Assembly (NCBI RefSeq): GCF_003664325.1
Contig: NZ_RCDA01000002.1
Coordinates: 124,001 to 188,000 of the forward strand
Length of the DNA: 64,000 bases
Direction of reading: 5' to 3'
Source of the DNA: Alkalispirillum mobile
Lineage (GTDB): Bacteria > Pseudomonadota > Gammaproteobacteria > Nitrococcales > Halorhodospiraceae
The notes beneath the pieces are model-generated. The model was given only the letters and a program-made list of their open reading frames with translations, had not been told where the DNA came from and did no database searches. Positions 46,895 through 55,337 of the stretch are shown here, piece after piece (the first letter of the stretch is position 1; each line of letters starts with the position of its first letter). The position numbers and the translations under genes were made by a program.

Positions 46895-47815
46895 TCAATG
46901 GTCGCGGCCAATGCAGTACTCGGCGATGCCGCGCAGTACATCGGCGCGCTGATCAAGTGCGGAGAGCGACTCCAGCGCATCCTCGATCAGCCGATCGGCG
47001 GTCTCGCGGGCCTCGGCCATGCCAATCAGCGCCGGGTAGGTGGCCTTGTCCTGGCGCTGGTCGGAGCCCTGGGATTTGCCCAGGGCCTCGGTGTTGCCCT
47101 CCACGTCCAGGATGTCGTCGCGGATCTGGAAGGCCAGGCCGACGCACTTGCCGTAGTGGTCCAGTTGCTGCAATAACTCCTCGTCCACCGGGCCCGCCGC
47201 CAGTGCGCCCAACTGCACGCTCGCGCGGATCAGCGCGCCGGTCTTGTGGATGTGCATGTCCTCCAGCTGGGCGATGTCCAGCTGCCGGCCGGTGGCGGCG
47301 AGGTCGATGGCCTGCCCGCCCACCATTCCGCGGGAGCCGGATGCCAGCGACAGGGCCTCGATCATCCGCAGCCGGGCCCGGCAGTTCTGGGTGCCGGTGC
47401 GGTCGTGGGCCAGTATGTGGAAGGCAAGGGTCTGCAGGGCATCACCGGCCAGGATGGCGGTGGCCTCGTCGAAGGCCTTGTGGCAGGTGGGCTGACCGCG
47501 GCGCAGGTCGTCGTCATCCATGGCCGGCAGGTCGTCGTGGATGAGCGAGTAGGCGTGGATGCACTCCACGGCACAGGCCGGCCCCTCCAACTGCGACAGC
47601 TCTGCACCCACCGCCTGCCCGGTGGCAAACACCATGATGGGGCGCATCCGCTTGCCGCCCGCCAGAGCTGAGTAGCGCATTGCCTGGTGCAGGCGGGCGG
47701 GGTGAGTCTCTGGTTCGGGCAGCCAGTAGTCGAGCGCCTGTTCCACCCGCGCGCGCCAAGTGGGGGCGACCCGCTCAAGCGCCGCGATGTTCGGGGTCTT
47801 CGAAGGCTTGCTCAT
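46895..47815 (-). CDS. ispA: Farnesyl/geranylgeranyl diphosphate synthase
   Basis: 306 residues. Chain elongation of isoprenoid diphosphates for quinones, carotenoids and undecaprenol. First aspartate-rich motif in [23 protein letters not shown], second in [26 protein letters not shown] is the substrate-binding lysine-arginine stretch. The start overlaps the end of xseB by 41 bp, the usual xseB-ispA arrangement; dxs, often third, is not present here. Product length (C15 versus C20) cannot be fixed with confidence. Confidence 0.95.
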   Translation of the reverse strand: MSKPSKTPNIAALERVAPTWRARVEQALDYWLPEPETHPARLHQAMRYSALAGGKRMRPIMVFATGQAVGAELSQLEGPACAVECIHAYSLIHDDLPAMDDDDLRRGQPTCHKAFDEATAILAGDALQTLAFHILAHDRTGTQNCRARLRMIEALSLASGSRGMVGGQAIDLAATGRQLDIAQLEDMHIHKTGALIRASVQLGALAAGPVDEELLQQLDHYGKCVGLAFQIRDDILDVEGNTEALGKSQGSDQRQDKATYPALIGMAEARETADRLIEDALESLSALDQRADVLRGIAEYCIGRDH

Positions 47816-48038
47816 GGGCGTCCGCCCCTTGGCCGATAAGGGTTTCCACTTTCTGCTCTGCGTCCTGCAAAGCCTTCTGGCAGGCGCGGGTCAACTCCAC
47901 GCCGCGTTCAAACTGGCGCAGGGACTCCTCCAGCGAGAGCTCGCCGCGCTCCATGCGCTCGACCAGGCCTTCCAACTCCTTGAGCGCAGCCTCGAAATCG
48001 AAGGATTCGGTATCAGATGAACCAGAGGGGGTATCCAT
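47775..48038 (-). CDS. xseB: Exodeoxyribonuclease VII small subunit
   Basis: 87 residues. Several copies bind XseA to form ExoVII, a single-strand-specific nuclease. The core [43 protein letters not shown] is diagnostic. Acidic tails at both ends. Upstream of and overlapping ispA; xseA is elsewhere. It is divergent from parE across 174 bp. Confidence 0.94.
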   Translation of the reverse strand: MDTPSGSSDTESFDFEAALKELEGLVERMERGELSLEESLRQFERGVELTRACQKALQDAEQKVETLIGQGADAHEQAFEDPEHRGA

Positions 48039-48212
48039 GGGGCTTCCTGCAGGGCTTGCGAAGCGGTGTAGCGCCGCGCCATCGCGGCCGTTGAGACGGC
48101 TAAAGCTAACCCGGCGGTCCCCGCGCGGTCAACGCGATGCTATTCGCGCCGGCCCGGTGGTGGCGTTACACTCCAGCACGCTTGTCGTTTAACAGGAGGC
48201 AACGCCCCGTCC

Positions 48213-50105
48213 ATGAGCAACCGTTACGACGCCGCGGATATCGAGGTCCTGACCGGGCTGGAGCCGGTGCGCAAGCGCCCCGGCATGTACACCGATACCA
48301 CCCGTCCCAACCACCTGGCCCAGGAGGTCATCGACAACAGTGTCGACGAGGTTATGGCCGGCCACGCCACCCGCGTGGACGTGACGCTGTTCCGGGACGG
48401 CAGCCTGCAGGTGCGGGACGACGGCCGGGGCATGCCGGTGGATGTGCACCCCGGGCAGGGGCGCCCCGGGGTGGAGGTGATTCTCGGCACCCTGCACGCG
48501 GGCGGCAAGTTCTCCGGCAAGAACTACCAGTATTCCGGTGGCCTCCACGGGGTCGGTGTCTCGGTGGTCAATGCGCTCTCCCGAAGGCTCGAGGTGCGGG
48601 TCCGTCGTGGCGGCGTCGAGTACATGATGAGCTTCGCCCACGGGGACAAGACCTCGGACCTGACCGAGGTGGGCAAGGTGGCCAAGAAGGACACCGGCAC
48701 CACGCTGCGGTTCTGGCCGGACGCCAAGTACTTCGACTCGCCAAAGTTCTCGGTGCCGCGCATGCGCCATGTGCTGCGGGCCAAGGCGGTGCTCTGTCCG
48801 GGGCTAGTGGTGCGCTTCTACGATGAGGCCTCGGAAGAGGAGACCGTCTGGTGCTATGAGGACGGCCTCAAGGACTACCTGTGCGGTGCCCTCGAGGAGT
48901 GGCCGACCCTGCCCACCGACCCCTTCGTCGGCCGGATGACCTCCGAGCACGAGGCCGCCGAATGGGCAGTGACCTGGCTGCCGGAGGGCGGTGAGGCCGT
49001 CACCGAGAGTTACGTCAACCTTATTCCGACGGCGCAGGGGGGGACCCACGTCAACGGGTTGCGCTCCGGGCTCACGGAAGCGATCCGCGAGTTCTGCGAG
49101 TTCCGCAACCTACTGCCGCGTGGCGTGCGCATTACCCCCGAGGATGTCTGGGAGCGGGTCAGCTACGTGCTGTCCGTGAAGCTGGAGGACCCGCAGTTCT
49201 CCGGCCAGACCAAGGAGCGGCTCTCCTCCCGCGAGTGCGCCACCTTCGTCTCCGGCGTGGTCAAGGATGCCTTCAGTCTCTGGCTGAACCAGCACGTGGA
49301 GGACGCCGAGGCCATCGTTCAGCTGACCATCTCCGCCGCCCAGCGGCGGATGCGGGCCTCGCGCAAGGTGGCCCGCAAGCGCGTCACCCAGGGGCCGGCC
49401 CTGCCGGGCAAGCTGGCGGACTGCACCGCCCAGGACCCGGGCCGCACCGAGCTCTTCCTGGTGGAGGGGGATTCCGCCGGAGGCTCCGCCAAGCAGGCGC
49501 GGGACCGGGAGTTCCAGGCGGTCATGCCCCTCCGCGGCAAGATCCTCAACACCTGGGAGGTGGCGCCCGAGGAGGTGATGGCCTCACAGGAGGTGCACGA
49601 CATCGCCGTGGCCCTGGGGGCAGACCCCGGCTCCGAGAACCTGTCTGGCCTGCGCTACGGCAAGATCTGCATCCTGGCCGATGCCGACCCCGACGGCGCC
49701 CACATCGCCACCCTGCTGTGCGCGCTGTTCCTCAAGCACTTCCCCGCCGTGGTCCGGGCCGGCCACGTGTTCGTGGCCATGCCACCGCTCTACCGCGTCG
49801 ACGTGGGCAAGCAAACCCTCTACGCCCTGGATGAGCACGAAAGGCAGGGCATCCTGGACCGTATCGCTGCCGAGAAGCTGAAGGGCAAGGTGGCCGTCAC
49901 CCGCTTCAAGGGCCTGGGTGAGATGAACCCGCTGCAGCTGCGCGAAACCACCATGGCCCCCGATACCCGCCGGCTGGTGCAATTGATGGTGGACGACGAC
50001 GAGGCCACCGAAGCGCTGATGGCGCAGCTGCTTGGCAAGCGGAACGCCTCGCAGCGGCGGCGGTGGCTGGAGGAGAAGGGGAATATGGCGGAGCCGATGG
50101 TTTGA
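48213..50105 (+). CDS. parE: DNA topoisomerase IV subunit B
   Basis: 630 residues. ATPase subunit of the decatenating enzyme. GHKL motifs: EVIDNSVDEVMAG, VRDDGRGMPVDVH, YSGGLHGVGVSVVNALS. TOPRIM domain: LFLVEGDSAGGSAKQARD and ADADPDGAHIATLL. The length and the short C-terminal part fit ParE rather than the longer gammaproteobacterial GyrB. parC is not in the window. The gene marks the left border of the CRISPR-Cas locus. Confidence 0.96.
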   Translation: MSNRYDAADIEVLTGLEPVRKRPGMYTDTTRPNHLAQEVIDNSVDEVMAGHATRVDVTLFRDGSLQVRDDGRGMPVDVHPGQGRPGVEVILGTLHAGGKFSGKNYQYSGGLHGVGVSVVNALSRRLEVRVRRGGVEYMMSFAHGDKTSDLTEVGKVAKKDTGTTLRFWPDAKYFDSPKFSVPRMRHVLRAKAVLCPGLVVRFYDEASEEETVWCYEDGLKDYLCGALEEWPTLPTDPFVGRMTSEHEAAEWAVTWLPEGGEAVTESYVNLIPTAQGGTHVNGLRSGLTEAIREFCEFRNLLPRGVRITPEDVWERVSYVLSVKLEDPQFSGQTKERLSSRECATFVSGVVKDAFSLWLNQHVEDAEAIVQLTISAAQRRMRASRKVARKRVTQGPALPGKLADCTAQDPGRTELFLVEGDSAGGSAKQARDREFQAVMPLRGKILNTWEVAPEEVMASQEVHDIAVALGADPGSENLSGLRYGKICILADADPDGAHIATLLCALFLKHFPAVVRAGHVFVAMPPLYRVDVGKQTLYALDEHERQGILDRIAAEKLKGKVAVTRFKGLGEMNPLQLRETTMAPDTRRLVQLMVDDDEATEALMAQLLGKRNASQRRRWLEEKGNMAEPMV

Positions 50106-50390
50106 ATGAGCAGGTTCCCCATCCTGCTCTGCCTAACCACGGTCATTATGAGCTGTTGAATTTGAATGGCTGAACGCCATTTTAAGTTGCAATGTCCGGG
50201 ATGAGTAACATCCGGGCGATGAAATGGCAGTAATTGTGGATATTGGGACAATCCCGCATTCTTTCCAGTGAGTGTGTCCACAGGTCGGGGTTGGGGTGCT
50301 GAGTTCAGGTCCGGGACATCAGGGTGGGTAGGTAAAGGCACGAATGGGCGCACCTGCTACCTTTAAAAGCATAAGGGGAAGAAAGCGGTC
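50106..50390 (+). promoter_or_regulatory. 285-bp gap between parE and the CRISPR-Cas locus with several hairpins
   Basis: No gene is visible. GAGCAGG (50108-50114) pairs with CCTGCTC (50123-50129) right after the parE stop. AATGGC (50165-50170) pairs with GCCATT (50176-50181), followed by a short T stretch, a better terminator candidate. Near the far end GGTAG (50327-50331) and CTACC (50357-50361) flank a segment followed by TTTAAAA, about 25 bp before the cas start. The stretch is less GC-rich than the genes on its left. The cas4-cas1 promoter should lie here; I could not fix it. Confidence 0.45.
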
Positions 50391-52142
50391 GTGAACATTC
50401 CGGCCAAGGAGTGTGAATTGGACACCCCACACCCTGCCCAACAGGAGCTGCCCTTACCCTTCCCGGAACTTTCCGGTGACCAGCCCCTGTTGCCGGCGCG
50501 CATGCTGAACGAGTTTGTCTATTGTCCTCGCCTCGCGTACCTGGAATGGGTGCAGGGCGAATGGGCGGAGTCCGCCGACACCGTTCAGGGTCGGCATGTG
50601 CACCGCCGGGTGGACCAGCGTAAAGGCAAGCCCCTGCCCGAGGCCGATGCTCTGGACAAGGAAGAAAAACTGCATGCCCGCTCGGTGACCTTATCCTCCA
50701 ACTCCCTCGGGCTGATCGCCAAAATGGATCTGGTGGAGGCGGAAGGGGGAACGGTTGTTCCGGTGGACTACAAACGGGGTCGGCGGCCCCATGTGGCAAA
50801 GGGAGCCTACGATCCAGAGCGGGTGCAGGTCTGCGCCCAAGGCATGTTGCTGACAGAACACGGTTACACCTGCGACCAGGGGATGCTCTACTTCGCGGGC
50901 TCCCGCGAGCGGGTCAACGTGGTGTTCGATGAGGAACTGGTGTCTTTGACCCGGTCATCCCTCAGCGGGTTGCGGCTACTGGCCGATTCCGGGCGTATTC
51001 CCCCTCCGCTGGAGGACAGCCCGAAGTGCAGCCGTTGTTCCCTGGTCACCCTCTGCCTGCCTGATGAAGTCAATTTCTTGAAACGGGGGCTGGGGCAGTT
51101 GCGCCCCATTGCGGTGGCCAGAGAAGAAGCCCTGCCGCTCTATGTACAAGCGAACAAGGCAAAGGTTTCAAAGCGGGGCGAGACCCTCGAAGTGAAAGTG
51201 GATGACCAGCCTGCTGCGGTCGCGCGGTTGGTGGAGACCTCGCAGGTGGTTCTGATGGGCAACGTCTACCTCACCACGCCCACCTTGCACGAACTGCTGC
51301 GACGGGAGATCCCCGTGACCTGGCATTCCTATGGTGGCTGGTTTCTGGGCCATACCGTGGGCACGGGCCACAAGAATGTAGAATTGCGAACGGCCCAGTA
51401 TCAGGGCAGCTTCGATGAACAGGTCTGTTTACGCGTGGCCCGTGGATTGGTACGCGCCAAGATACTCAATGCTCGCACCCTGATGCGTCGCAACTGGAGG
51501 GTAGACGAAGAAGACCCCAAACCGGTTCTGAAGGATATGCGCCGTTTGGCGGATCAGGCTACACGTGTGTCCGGGTTGGATAGCCTCCTTGGCGTCGAGG
51601 GTGCCGCTGCCTCGGCCTACTTCGGCCATTTCAACCGGCTGATAAGGCGAAAGGATGAGGGGGATACGTTCCGATTCGAGTTCAGTGGCCGGAACCGCCG
51701 CCCGCCCACCGATCCGGTCAATGCGTTGTTGTCGTATGCCTACAGCCTTTTGACCAGGACCTGGAGCGTAACCCTGACGGCGGTGGGCTTCGACCCCTAT
51801 CGGGGTTTTTACCACCAACCCCGATACGGCCGACCAGCCTTGGCTCTGGACATGATGGAGCCCTTTCGGCCCCTAATTGCCGATTCAGCGGTGTTGACCG
51901 CAATCAATAATGGAGAAGTCCGACCCACTGATTTCTTGAAGGCAGGCAGTGCCATAAACCTGACCCCGGATGGCCGGAAGCGGTTCATCGCCGTCTATGA
52001 ACGTAGGCTCTCGCAGGAGATCACCCATCCCTTGTTCGGCTACCGGATTAGCTATCGGCGGCTATTGGAGTTACAGGCGCGCTTGCTGGGCCGCTTTCTC
52101 TTGGGCGAGATACCCGATTACCCGAACTTCATGACCCGATGA
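50391..52142 (+). CDS. cas4-cas1: Cas4-Cas1 fusion protein (type I-G adaptation)
   Basis: 583 residues. Combines the PAM-selecting exonuclease Cas4 (about 35-230) with the spacer integrase Cas1 (about 240-583). Cas4 part: RecB-type nuclease residues D113, D126 and K128 (PVDYKRG), Q150, and Fe-S cysteines C45, C213, C216 and C222. Cas1 part: metal ligands E403 (LLGVEGAAAS), H475 (FYHQPRYG) and D487/E490 (LDMMEPFRP). The fusion is a marker of types I-G (old I-U) and some others. GTG start with AGGGGAAG upstream; an ATG at 50502 would cut the nonconserved first 37 residues. cas2 follows 15 bp later. Confidence 0.95.
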   Translation: MNIPAKECELDTPHPAQQELPLPFPELSGDQPLLPARMLNEFVYCPRLAYLEWVQGEWAESADTVQGRHVHRRVDQRKGKPLPEADALDKEEKLHARSVTLSSNSLGLIAKMDLVEAEGGTVVPVDYKRGRRPHVAKGAYDPERVQVCAQGMLLTEHGYTCDQGMLYFAGSRERVNVVFDEELVSLTRSSLSGLRLLADSGRIPPPLEDSPKCSRCSLVTLCLPDEVNFLKRGLGQLRPIAVAREEALPLYVQANKAKVSKRGETLEVKVDDQPAAVARLVETSQVVLMGNVYLTTPTLHELLRREIPVTWHSYGGWFLGHTVGTGHKNVELRTAQYQGSFDEQVCLRVARGLVRAKILNARTLMRRNWRVDEEDPKPVLKDMRRLADQATRVSGLDSLLGVEGAAASAYFGHFNRLIRRKDEGDTFRFEFSGRNRRPPTDPVNALLSYAYSLLTRTWSVTLTAVGFDPYRGFYHQPRYGRPALALDMMEPFRPLIADSAVLTAINNGEVRPTDFLKAGSAINLTPDGRKRFIAVYERRLSQEITHPLFGYRISYRRLLELQARLLGRFLLGEIPDYPNFMTR

Positions 52143-52157
52143 TGGGAGGGCCGCGCG

Positions 52158-52448
52158 ATGAGTGAACACCTTTACATTGTGGCGTACGACATTTCCTGCC
52201 CCAAGCGGTGGCGTCGGGTTTTCAAGCTCATGAAGGGGTATGGGGAGTGGCTACAGTTATCGGTCTTTCAGTGCCGGTTATCTCGGCAGCGTCATGCAGA
52301 GCTGGTGGCCCTCCTTGACGGCATTATTCACCACGAGCATGATCACGTGGTGACCATGGAAGTCGGCTTGGCGGACAAGATCAGCCCCAAGGTTACGAGT
52401 CTGGGCAAGGATTACGAGCCCGTAGCCCGCGAACCGGTTATTGTCTGA
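52158..52448 (+). CDS. cas2: CRISPR-associated endoribonuclease/integrase subunit Cas2
   Basis: 96 residues. Forms the scaffold dimer between Cas1 dimers during spacer integration. Ferredoxin-like fold: [38 protein letters not shown], with the conserved aspartate D11 after the first strand. GGGAGGGCCGCGCG precedes the ATG. It is the last gene before the leader and array, on the same strand as cas4-cas1. Confidence 0.96.
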   Translation: MSEHLYIVAYDISCPKRWRRVFKLMKGYGEWLQLSVFQCRLSRQRHAELVALLDGIIHHEHDHVVTMEVGLADKISPKVTSLGKDYEPVAREPVIV

Positions 52449-52695
52449 GCGCTGTCCATGGATCTGAAGTTGCCTGTTGTCGCCAAGGCTGTGCTGCCCG
52501 GGACGAGCGAGCGGTTCGGTTATGGACGTCACGCCGGGGAGCGCTCGAATTGGCGTAGATCATTAAAAATATGGGAGTTTTTCCTGTCCGGTCGAGGGTT
52601 GGCCGGCATTGGCCCTAACGCCTTCGCAGTAAACGAGCGAACCCCTCGCACTGAGGCTCCAAGAGCGTTGCCACACAGCCAGCGCGAGGGGCGCT
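52449..52695 (+). promoter_or_regulatory. CRISPR leader with inverted repeats abutting the first repeat
   Basis: 247 bp between cas2 and the array. An AT-rich core (around 52560-52580) could be part of the array promoter. CCCCTCGC (52642-52649) has an exact inverted copy GCGAGGGG (52684-52691). The last 15 bases form a second element, AGCGC-GAGGG-GCGCT (52681-52695), whose stem extends to the first G of repeat 1. The two structures share bases and would exclude each other. No clear IHF consensus was seen. Leader polarity is supported by the degenerate repeat at the other end of the array. Confidence 0.7.
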
Positions 52696-55155
52696 GATTC
52701 CACGGCTGAAATGCCGTGGCCTCATTGAAGCTGCCGCTCCTTCCAGGCGCCGATCTGCTCCCGTTGCAGATTCCACGGCTGAAATGCCGTGGCCTCATTG
52801 AAGCGGTGGTGATCGCCTTGCCCTTGTCCACGTCGCCGCCTGGATTCCACGGCTGAAATGCCGTGGCCTCATTGAAGCAAGACCATGGTCATGGTCTTCT
52901 CGCGCCTGTCGGAACTGCGATTCCACGGCTGAAATGCCGTGGCCTCATTGAAGCCTCCGGGCGGACGGTCCAGGGTGTTTGTATCATGGTGGATTCCACG
53001 GCTGAAATGCCGTGGCCTCATTGAAGCACGGCCTACGCGGCGTTGACGCACATCATCGCCCGCTGGATTCCACGGCTGAAATGCCGTGGCCTCATTGAAG
53101 CACGGCCAAGTCGTACAGCTTAGTCGCCATAATCAAAACGATTCCACGGCTGAAATGCCGTGGCCTCATTGAAGCGCCAGAGGGGGGTGGCGATACCCTA
53201 CCGGGCGATTATGATTCCACGGCTGAAATGCCGTGGCCTCATTGAAGCCATGGGCATTCGGGTCCTGGAGGGAGTACCGGGACTAGATTCCACGGCTGAA
53301 ATGCCGTGGCCTCATTGAAGCTGCTGCATGTTCTCCAGCACTCTGCGCTCTCCTTCAGTGATTCCACGGCTGAAATGCCGTGGCCTCATTGAAGCATCTG
53401 CTCAATCAGTTCTCGCACTTGGTCGCGACTGAACGATTCCACGGCTGAAATGCCGTGGCCTCATTGAAGCGATATATAGGGGGGGGACAAGCGGGCACGG
53501 TGCCAGGGATTCCACGGCTGAAATGCCGTGGCCTCATTGAAGCGTTGGCGGCGAGCTTGGCGTCGGCCACCGCCTGGTCGATTCCACGGCTGAAATGCCG
53601 TGGCCTCATTGAAGCCTCCCACGCAACCGTGCGGTAAGAAACAACGTATGCCTGATTCCACGGCTGAAATGCCGTGGCCTCATTGAAGCGTTACGCTCTC
53701 TTCCTTTTGGCTCTTGTTCTCGGGTTGATTCCACGGCTGAAATGCCGTGGCCTCATTGAAGCATGGCTGGGTGGAGTGGAGTGGTAACCCGTCCCGGTGG
53801 ATTCCACGGCTGAAATGCCGTGGCCTCATTGAAGCGTTTTGTCGCCTGTATCGAGACATTTCAACTAAACAGCGATTCCACGGCTGAAATGCCGTGGCCT
53901 CATTGAAGCGCTCCCCCTGCTCATCGAGCGGGACCGACTCACCGGGATTCCACGGCTGAAATGCCGTGGCCTCATTGAAGCACTACACCTACGTGGCAGT
54001 TCCTCGGCCAGCCCCGGGCAGATTCCACGGCTGAAATGCCGTGGCCTCATTGAAGCGATGACGCCCTCTGCCACTACCCAATTGGGGTTATCGATTCCAC
54101 GGCTGAAATGCCGTGGCCTCATTGAAGCCCTGGAGGCGCACCCGCTGGGCATCTACCGCCACGGGCGATTCCACGGCTGAAATGCCGTGGCCTCATTGAA
54201 GCTTCGCGGGCGTTTCACCCACCGCCTCCTCCTCGGCTTGATTCCACGGCTGAAATGCCGTGGCCTCATTGAAGCGTCGCGGCCGGGCCATATATTTACG
54301 GCAAGCGTAGCGATTCCACGGCTGAAATGCCGTGGCCTCATTGAAGCGGGCCCCTCGAACGCGACAATGCTGTTCACGTCCACGGTGATTCCACGGCTGA
54401 AATGCCGTGGCCTCATTGAAGCGCCACAGTCTCCAACGTCCCCATGTCCATCCCCTCGGATTCCACGGCTGAAATGCCGTGGCCTCATTGAAGCAGTGTT
54501 GGAGGCGACAAAGTAGTGATTATCGCCGGCCGGATTCCACGGCTGAAATGCCGTGGCCTCATTGAAGCGAGACGCCGGATCGGTGGGACTTGGTGCCGAT
54601 CCGCTTGTACTGATTCCACGGCTGAAATGCCGTGGCCTCATTGAAGCCTAAATTCTTTAAACGGAATGTCGTACTCTAATGAGGATTCCACGGCTGAAAT
54701 GCCGTGGCCTCATTGAAGCCACTGAGTCTGACCTGGTCATCATCGACCCCGACGCCCAGATTCCACGGCTGAAATGCCGTGGCCTCATTGAAGCATAAAT
54801 CACGTTGTCCGATACGCCTAGCGATTCGCGATTCCACGGCTGAAATGCCGTGGCCTCATTGAAGCCTTCACCCGGGCGCGGTCTACTTCGATCCGATGGA
54901 CGATTCCACGGCTGAAATGCCGTGGCCTCATTGAAGCCGCAGACGCGCCTCGTTGAGTCGCACCCGTGCCATTAGAGATTCCACGGCTGAAATGCCGTGG
55001 CCTCATTGAAGCGAGCTGCTGGACGATCCGGTGGATCAGCGCTTCCAGGATTCCACGGCTGAAATGCCGTGGCCTCATTGAAGCCCCACTCTGCCTGACT
55101 ACGAACAGGCCGTGCTGAACGGTTCCACGGCCGAAATGCCTTGGCTCGGTGAAGG
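52696..55155 (+). CRISPR. CRISPR array, 34 repeats and 33 spacers (type I-G)
   Basis: 33 repeats of 36 nt, identical as read, begin GATTCCACGG and end CATTGAAGC. Starts run from 52696 to 55049, and a 34th degenerate repeat ends the array at 55155. Each repeat holds a hairpin, CCACGGC-TGAAAT-GCCGTGG, for Cas6-type processing, followed by a tail ending ATTGAAGC, the typical 5' handle. Spacers are 35-43 nt, most 36-39; the longest (43 nt) is at 54569-54611. Leader and cas4-cas1-cas2 are at the left, so new spacers should enter at 52732. Targets were not searched. Confidence 0.99.
55121..55155 (+). repeat. Degenerate terminal CRISPR repeat
   Basis: GGTTCCACGGCCGAAATGCC followed by TTGGCTCGGTGAAGG differs from the consensus by several substitutions and one deletion. 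The hairpin arm is spoiled (GCCTTGG in place of GCCGTGG). Drift of the oldest repeat is the usual sign of the leader-distal end. Confidence 0.9.
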
Positions 55156-55337
55156 TTCGGGGATGGGGTTCATCGTAAGCCGTCGCACCGGCCCGATGGC
55201 CCGACGCCGGTTACGGGGTGCGGCCCACCGACATCTTCGCAACTTTAAAATAGTATATATCAGGGCTGTGAGGTGATGGGTGAGGCAGTATCACCATCCC
55301 GAGTGCCAGTTGCAGCTGGGCGTGCACGTGTGTGCTG
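55156..55337. other. Gap between array end and csb2
   Basis: 182 bp without a gene. It contains an AT-rich patch (about 55241-55262, TTTAAAATAGTATATATC) that stands out from its GC-rich surroundings. No convincing terminator is seen for either the array transcript (plus) or the effector operon (minus), which meet here. Confidence 0.5.

Noticed and set aside
48213-50105. Calling this gene gyrB
   Set aside because: Its length of 630 and motif context fit ParE; gammaproteobacterial GyrB is about 800 residues with an insert in the TOPRIM region.
52458-52697. 79-codon plus-strand frame in the leader
   Set aside because: It runs into the first repeat, has no recognisable fold or ribosome site, and lies where the leader is expected.
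53406-55078. Minus-strand open frames with a repeated SMRPRHFSRGI peptide across the array (also the plus-strand IPRLKCRGLIEA frames)
   Set aside because: They are translations of the 36-nt CRISPR repeat; the spacers between are unrelated and there is no ribosome site, so no repeat protein is encoded.
52732-55120. Self-targeting spacers against genes in this window
   Set aside because: No spacer matched the neighbouring genes by eye, but I could not run a full alignment on both strands, so this is not a firm negative.
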